Positions 6,232 through 9,490 of a stretch of DNA of 9,490 nt are shown piece by piece. Below the pieces are notes generated by a model. It was given only the letters and a program-made list of their open reading frames with translations. It was not told the origin of the DNA and searched no databases. This DNA is from an uncultured Eubacteriales bacterium. GTDB taxonomy: Bacteria > Bacillota > Clostridia > Peptostreptococcales > Anaerovoracaceae. A program made the position numbers and the translations under genes. Location of the stretch: NCBI GenBank assembly GCA_902772685.1, contig CACYBO010000046.1, positions 1 to 9,490 on the forward strand, read 5' to 3'. How positions within the stretch are numbered: position 1 is the stretch's first letter; each line of letters opens with the position of its first letter.

Positions 6232-6856
6232 TATGATCAATGTCGCACTTCCGAAAGGCAGACTCGGTGATACCGTATACGAATTGTTTGAGAGAGCAGG
6301 ATTCGAATGCCCGTCGATTCGGGAGAAGAACAGAAAACTAGTCTTTGAAAACCCGGAAGCGGGAGTCCGCTACTTCTGGGTCAAGCCGTCCGATGTTGCA
6401 ATCTATGTTGAAAGAGGAGCTGCCGATATCGGAGTTGCCGGCAAAGACATTCTAATGGAAGCAAAAACCGACGTCTATGAACTGCTGGATCTGAACGTAG
6501 GAAAATGCCGCATGGCAGTTGCAGGCCCAAAGGGGTTCTGCTACGACAGGGACAACGAGCTCAGGGTTGCGACGAAATTTGTCAATGTCGCAAGAGAGTT
6601 CTATGCATCATCGGGAACAGACATCGACATCATTCATCTGAACGGATCCATAGAGCTGGCCCCGATACTGGGCCTTTCTGATGTCATTGTCGACCTGGTT
6701 GAAACAGGAACAACGCTAAAGGAGAACAACCTTGAAATCATAGAAGTGATTGCGCAGATCAGCGCAAGACTCATTTCGAACAAGTCCAGTTTCAAATTCA
6801 AAACGAAGCAGATCGAAACCATCACACGCAGGTTGGAAGAAGTCATAGAAGGATAA
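6224..6856 (+). CDS. hisG: ATP phosphoribosyltransferase catalytic subunit, short form
   Basis: This 210-residue enzyme condenses ATP with PRPP to phosphoribosyl-ATP, the committed and feedback-regulated step of histidine synthesis. It is the short HisG type, lacking the C-terminal histidine-binding domain of the roughly 300-residue form. That matches the hisZ gene immediately upstream. Family blocks are INVALPKGRL (5-14), ADIGVAGKDIL (67-77), and LNGSIELAPILGLSD (139-153). The PRPP-binding loop is DLVETGTTL (157-165). I chose ATG 6224, because AGGAGGT is 8 nt upstream and MADMINVALPKG gives the usual short N-terminus. The in-frame ATG at 6203 would add seven arginine-rich residues (MARRWRS) and has no suitable ribosome binding site. 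ATG 6233 is a weaker alternative. The hisZ stop at 6229-6231 falls inside this gene; hisC starts 12 nt after its end. Confidence 0.96.
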   Translation: MADMINVALPKGRLGDTVYELFERAGFECPSIREKNRKLVFENPEAGVRYFWVKPSDVAIYVERGAADIGVAGKDILMEAKTDVYELLDLNVGKCRMAVAGPKGFCYDRDNELRVATKFVNVAREFYASSGTDIDIIHLNGSIELAPILGLSDVIVDLVETGTTLKENNLEIIEVIAQISARLISNKSSFKFKTKQIETITRRLEEVIEG

Positions 6857-6868
6857 AAGGCAGCAGGC

Positions 6869-7951
6869 ATGAGCAGATTTCTTAGTTCCAGATACAACGA
6901 TTTGGAGCCATATGTTCCCGGGGAGCAGCCCCAGGATCAGAAGTACATAAAACTGAACACCAATGAGTCCCCCTTCCCGCCGGCGCCGGGCGCAGTACGC
7001 AGAGCCGTGGAAGCAGCCGAACGTCTGCAGCTCTATTCAGATCCTGATTGCAGGGCACTGGCAGAAAAACTGGCGGAGCGGTTGAGTTTGGACAGTGGGC
7101 TGAATCTCAGCAGGGATAATGTGATTATCACAAACGGGTCAGACGAGGTTCTCAACTTCACTTTTATGGCCTTTTGCAGTGATGAAAGGCCTGCCGTATT
7201 TCCGGATATCACCTATGGGTTTTACCCGGTCTTCGCGGATATGAACGGCGTTCCGTATAGAGAGATCCCTCTCGATGATGAGCTGAGAATCGTACCCGAA
7301 GATTACATCGGGGCAGGAGGAACACTCTTCATTGCAAATCCGAACGCCCATACAGGGATTGCACTGAGCCGCGGGCAGATTGAAGAAATCGTAAGAGGAA
7401 ATCCCGGAGATCTGGTCGTCGTGGATGAGGCATATGTGGATTTCGGAGCTGAGAGCAGTCTGCCTTTGCTTGAGAAGTATGACAACCTTCTCATCGTTCA
7501 GACGTTCTCCAAGTCACGGTCTCTGGCGGGGGCGAGGCTCGGATTCGGAGCGGCGTCTCCGGAGATTATCCGCGACCTGAACACCATCAGAAATTCAACA
7601 AATCCGTACAATATCAATTCCATGACCATGGCGGCGGGAATTGGAGTTTTAGAGGATGAAACGTATACCCGAAAAAACTGCGAAGAAATCATCGTTAATA
7701 GGCGATATACGCAGAAACGGCTTAACGCCATGGGTTTTGCGCTGACAGATTCTTCCGCGAACTTTATTTTCATGAAGCATCCGCAGGTAGATGGAGGCAG
7801 GATATATGAAGAGATGAAGGCGCGGGGCGTGCTCATCCGCCACTTCACGAAGGAACGAATGGCACAGTACAACAGAGTCACGATTGGAAGCAGAGAACAG
7901 ATGGATTTATTCCTCAAGGTTCTCGGAGAGGTAATAGAGGAACTGAAATGA
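6869..7951 (+). CDS. hisC: Histidinol-phosphate aminotransferase
   Basis: This 360-residue fold-type I PLP enzyme transaminates imidazole acetol phosphate with glutamate to L-histidinol phosphate. Typical features are KLNTNESPFPP (28-38), LYSDPDCRALAEKLA (55-69), the cofactor region TNGSDEVLNF (88-97), D186 and Y189 in VVDEAYVDF, and the Schiff-base lysine K215 in TFSKSRSLAGARLGFG with R223. A C-terminal arginine occurs in NRVTIGSREQ (335-344). One oddity is the usual NPNxPTG loop, which reads NPNAHTG (157-163), with His where Pro is expected. The neighbouring residues are intact, and I expect activity. Some members of this aminotransferase family act on other substrates, but the his operon context settles the role. 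The ribosome binding site is weak (AAAAGG at 6855-6860). The last four bases overlap hisB as ATGA. Confidence 0.96.
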   Translation: MSRFLSSRYNDLEPYVPGEQPQDQKYIKLNTNESPFPPAPGAVRRAVEAAERLQLYSDPDCRALAEKLAERLSLDSGLNLSRDNVIITNGSDEVLNFTFMAFCSDERPAVFPDITYGFYPVFADMNGVPYREIPLDDELRIVPEDYIGAGGTLFIANPNAHTGIALSRGQIEEIVRGNPGDLVVVDEAYVDFGAESSLPLLEKYDNLLIVQTFSKSRSLAGARLGFGAASPEIIRDLNTIRNSTNPYNINSMTMAAGIGVLEDETYTRKNCEEIIVNRRYTQKRLNAMGFALTDSSANFIFMKHPQVDGGRIYEEMKARGVLIRHFTKERMAQYNRVTIGSREQMDLFLKVLGEVIEELK

Positions 7952-8535
7952 GAACAGGTTCAATCAATCGTAAAACAGCAGAAACAGATATCACAATGAA
8001 GCTGAATCTCGACGGCACAGGCAAGTCAGACATCGACACAGGCGTCGGATTTCTCGATCACATGTTGACGTTGTTCGCGAAGCACGGCAGATTCGATCTG
8101 GACGTCAGATGCGCCGGGGATACGGACGTGGATGATCACCACACAGTGGAGGACATCGGCATCGCGCTGGGCGAGGCTTTCGCGCAGGCTCTCGGCGACA
8201 AGAAGGGAATCAACCGGTACGGCAGCGCCGTCATTCCGATGGATGAATCGCTGATTCTGACAGCAGTCGATTTCTCAGGGAGGTGCTACCTTGGTTTTGC
8301 TCTGGACATCCCGACAGCGAAGGTCGGCAGTTTCGACACGGAACTGGTCGAGGAGTTCTGGATGGGGTTCGCGAGAAACGCAGCGTGCAATCTGCACATC
8401 AGAAAAATCGCGGGCACAAATTCGCACCACATTATCGAAGGCGCATTCAAATCCGCAGCCAGATCCATGCGTGAAGCAGTCAGAATCGATGATGCCTTTG
8501 CGGATGAGATCCCATCGACGAAAGGAGTTCTGTAG
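7948..8535 (+). CDS. hisB: Imidazoleglycerol-phosphate dehydratase
   Basis: This 195-residue manganese enzyme dehydrates imidazole glycerol phosphate to imidazole acetol phosphate, the substrate of HisC. The length is that of the monofunctional dehydratase; there is no fused histidinol-phosphate phosphatase domain as in enteric HisB. The two internally related halves carry the metal motifs GVGFLDHMLTLFAKHGRFDL (32-51), DDHHTVEDIGIALG (62-75), and NSHHIIEGAFKSAARSMREA (158-177). All histidine and glutamate ligands expected are present. The start ATG overlaps the hisC stop (ATGA, 7948-7951), and the stop overlaps the hisH GTG start by one base, so translation is probably coupled through hisC-hisB-hisH. 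The phosphatase needed for histidinol phosphate must be encoded elsewhere. Confidence 0.98.
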   Translation: MRTGSINRKTAETDITMKLNLDGTGKSDIDTGVGFLDHMLTLFAKHGRFDLDVRCAGDTDVDDHHTVEDIGIALGEAFAQALGDKKGINRYGSAVIPMDESLILTAVDFSGRCYLGFALDIPTAKVGSFDTELVEEFWMGFARNAACNLHIRKIAGTNSHHIIEGAFKSAARSMREAVRIDDAFADEIPSTKGVL

Positions 8536-9158
8536 TGATAGCGATTATTGATTACGGCGTAGGGAATCTCTTTTCCCTGCAGAGTTCACTGAAATTCATC
8601 GGACAGGATGTGGCGGTGACATCAGATTCTGCCATCATTGAAGCGGCGGACAGAATCATCCTGCCGGGGGTTGGCGCATATGAGGATGCCGCGCGGAAGC
8701 TCCGCGAGAGCGGAATGGCGGACATCGTTATGGCACAGGCAAAGGCAGGAAAGCCACTGATGGGAATCTGCCTCGGCATGCAGCTACTGTTTGAAAAGAG
8801 CTATGAGTACGGGGAGCATGAGGGTCTCGGACTCATCAAGGGAAAGGTGGTTCCAATAAAAGGGTACGCACCTGCGGATTACAAGATTCCGCACATCGGA
8901 TGGAACGCGCTGACCTTCAGGGGCAGAGCGGCGGAAGGCGGCGAGTCTCTCTTTAAGTATACGAAGGAAGGGGATCACGTCTACTTCGTTCACTCCTACT
9001 ACGCGGCAGACTGTGAAGACAGCACGATTGCCGTGACTGAGTACGGCGCAGAACTGACAGCCGCAGTTGCGGACGGCAAAATTTACGGATGCCAGTTTCA
9101 CCCGGAAAAGAGCGGCAGTGTAGGACTGAATATATTGAGAGCATTCTGTGAGCTTTAA
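8535..9158 (+). CDS. hisH: Imidazole glycerol phosphate synthase, glutamine amidotransferase subunit
   Basis: This 207-residue class I glutaminase hydrolyses glutamine and channels ammonia to HisF, giving imidazole glycerol phosphate and AICAR. The N-terminus IAIIDYGVGNLFSLQSSL is characteristic of HisH. The oxyanion region is LPGVGAYEDA (43-52), the nucleophile is C79 in GICLGMQLLFE, and the rest of the catalytic triad is H189 and E191 in CQFHPEKSG. HisH and HisF subunit contacts should include the IPHIGWN segment (118-124). The start is GTG at 8535, sharing its first base with the hisB TAG stop (TAGTG). It is supported by AAAGGAG at 8521-8527 and by the family N-terminus. HisF is not in this window and is expected downstream of hisA. 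Confidence 0.97.
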   Translation: MIAIIDYGVGNLFSLQSSLKFIGQDVAVTSDSAIIEAADRIILPGVGAYEDAARKLRESGMADIVMAQAKAGKPLMGICLGMQLLFEKSYEYGEHEGLGLIKGKVVPIKGYAPADYKIPHIGWNALTFRGRAAEGGESLFKYTKEGDHVYFVHSYYAADCEDSTIAVTEYGAELTAAVADGKIYGCQFHPEKSGSVGLNILRAFCEL

Positions 9159-9197
9159 CAGGATTGGACCAGGAGTTATATAGACAGGAGTTTGTGC
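9159..9197 (+). repeat. Tandem Shine-Dalgarno-like octamer before hisA
   Basis: In the 39-nt gap between hisH and hisA the octamer CAGGAGTT occurs twice, at 9170-9177 and 9185-9192, 15 nt apart. A degenerate third copy, CAGGATTG, lies at 9159-9166. Only the last intact copy is correctly spaced (7 nt from the end of CAGGAG) for ATG 9198. The others could act as standby ribosome sites or be chance purine-rich sequence. Confidence 0.4.
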
Positions 9198-9490
9198 ATG
9201 AAGATATTTCCTGCGATAGACTTGTTCGACGGGAAGGCCGTCAGGCTTTTGAGGGGCAAGTACGAGGATATGACAATATACAGCGAGGATCCGCCGCAGA
9301 TCGGAAGAGATTTCGCAGCGGCAGGAGCTGAGTACATACACATCGTTGATCTGGAGGGGGCGAAGGACGGAACGACGCCGAACTTCGACACAGTCTGCCG
9401 GATCAAAGAAGCGAGCGGATGCTTTTGCGAAATCGGCGGCGGCATCAGAAGCATGGATGTAATCCGAAAGTATATGAACGCCGGCATCGA
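9198..9490 (+). CDS. hisA: ProFAR isomerase, N-terminal part (truncated by window end)
   Basis: The first 97 residues of a (beta-alpha)8-barrel enzyme are present; the frame is still open at the window edge. HisA isomerises ProFAR to PRFAR, the substrate of the HisH-HisF synthase. The first strand FPAIDLFDGKAVRLLRG (4-20) contains D8, the conserved catalytic base. It is of the HisA type (PAIDL), not the HisF type (PCLDV). Further family blocks are YIHIVDLEGAKDG (46-58) and the phosphate-binding strand EIGGGIRS (78-85). The second catalytic Asp lies beyond the window. CAGGAG at 9185-9190 supports ATG 9198. The gene follows hisH by 39 nt and is presumably followed by hisF and hisI, as is common. 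Confidence 0.96.
   Translation, partial: MKIFPAIDLFDGKAVRLLRGKYEDMTIYSEDPPQIGRDFAAAGAEYIHIVDLEGAKDGTTPNFDTVCRIKEASGCFCEIGGGIRSMDVIRKYMNAGI

Noticed and set aside
8784..9341. A 185-codon minus-strand open reading frame across the hisH-hisA junction
   Set aside because: It spans two firmly identified genes on the opposite strand, and its product has no recognisable domain. No supporting signals are visible.

Overview
This window is chromosomal metabolic DNA of roughly even base composition, with every recognisable gene on the + strand. It most likely comes from an anaerobic clostridial Firmicute. The evidence is a fermentative-type histidine degradation cluster that uses separate glutamate formimidoyltransferase and cyclodeaminase genes, a short-form HisG paired with HisZ, AGGAGG-type ribosome binding sites and a Gram-positive style TTGACA/TATAGT promoter. 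I infer the class from gene content; genus or family cannot be read from this window.

Positions 1-3729 carry the end of a histidine catabolic operon. It holds the C-terminal tail of a probable urocanate hydratase (hutU), imidazolonepropionase (hutI), a stand-alone formimidoyl-THF cyclodeaminase family gene (fchA), glutamate formimidoyltransferase (ftcD), and a GntR-family regulator with an FCD ligand-binding domain. Together the enzymes take urocanate to glutamate, ammonia and 5,10-methenyl-THF. No histidine ammonia-lyase is visible, so it must lie upstream or elsewhere. A clear intrinsic terminator follows the regulator at 3752-3789.

Positions 3790-3922 are the control region of the second operon. 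It contains a perfect 10-bp palindrome (TTGTATACAA) that fits the FadR-type GntR operator pattern, a consensus sigma-A type promoter (TTGACA, 17 bp, TATAGT), and a leader of only about 50 nt, too short for a T-box or an attenuator.

Positions 3923-9490 hold a histidine biosynthesis operon in the order hisD, hisZ, hisG, hisC, hisB, hisH, hisA (cut by the window end). Most junctions overlap or are tightly spaced. The exception is hisD-hisZ, where a GC-rich hairpin without a U-tract sits in a 50-nt gap. hisF, hisI/hisE and a histidinol-phosphate phosphatase are not in the window.

The individual genes are ordinary. What stands out is the arrangement: opposing pathways for making and degrading histidine are head-to-tail, with one GntR/FCD regulator gene between them and a candidate operator for that regulator class just upstream of the biosynthetic promoter. 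I see no mobile element, CRISPR array, tRNA, rRNA or uncharacterised protein family here.
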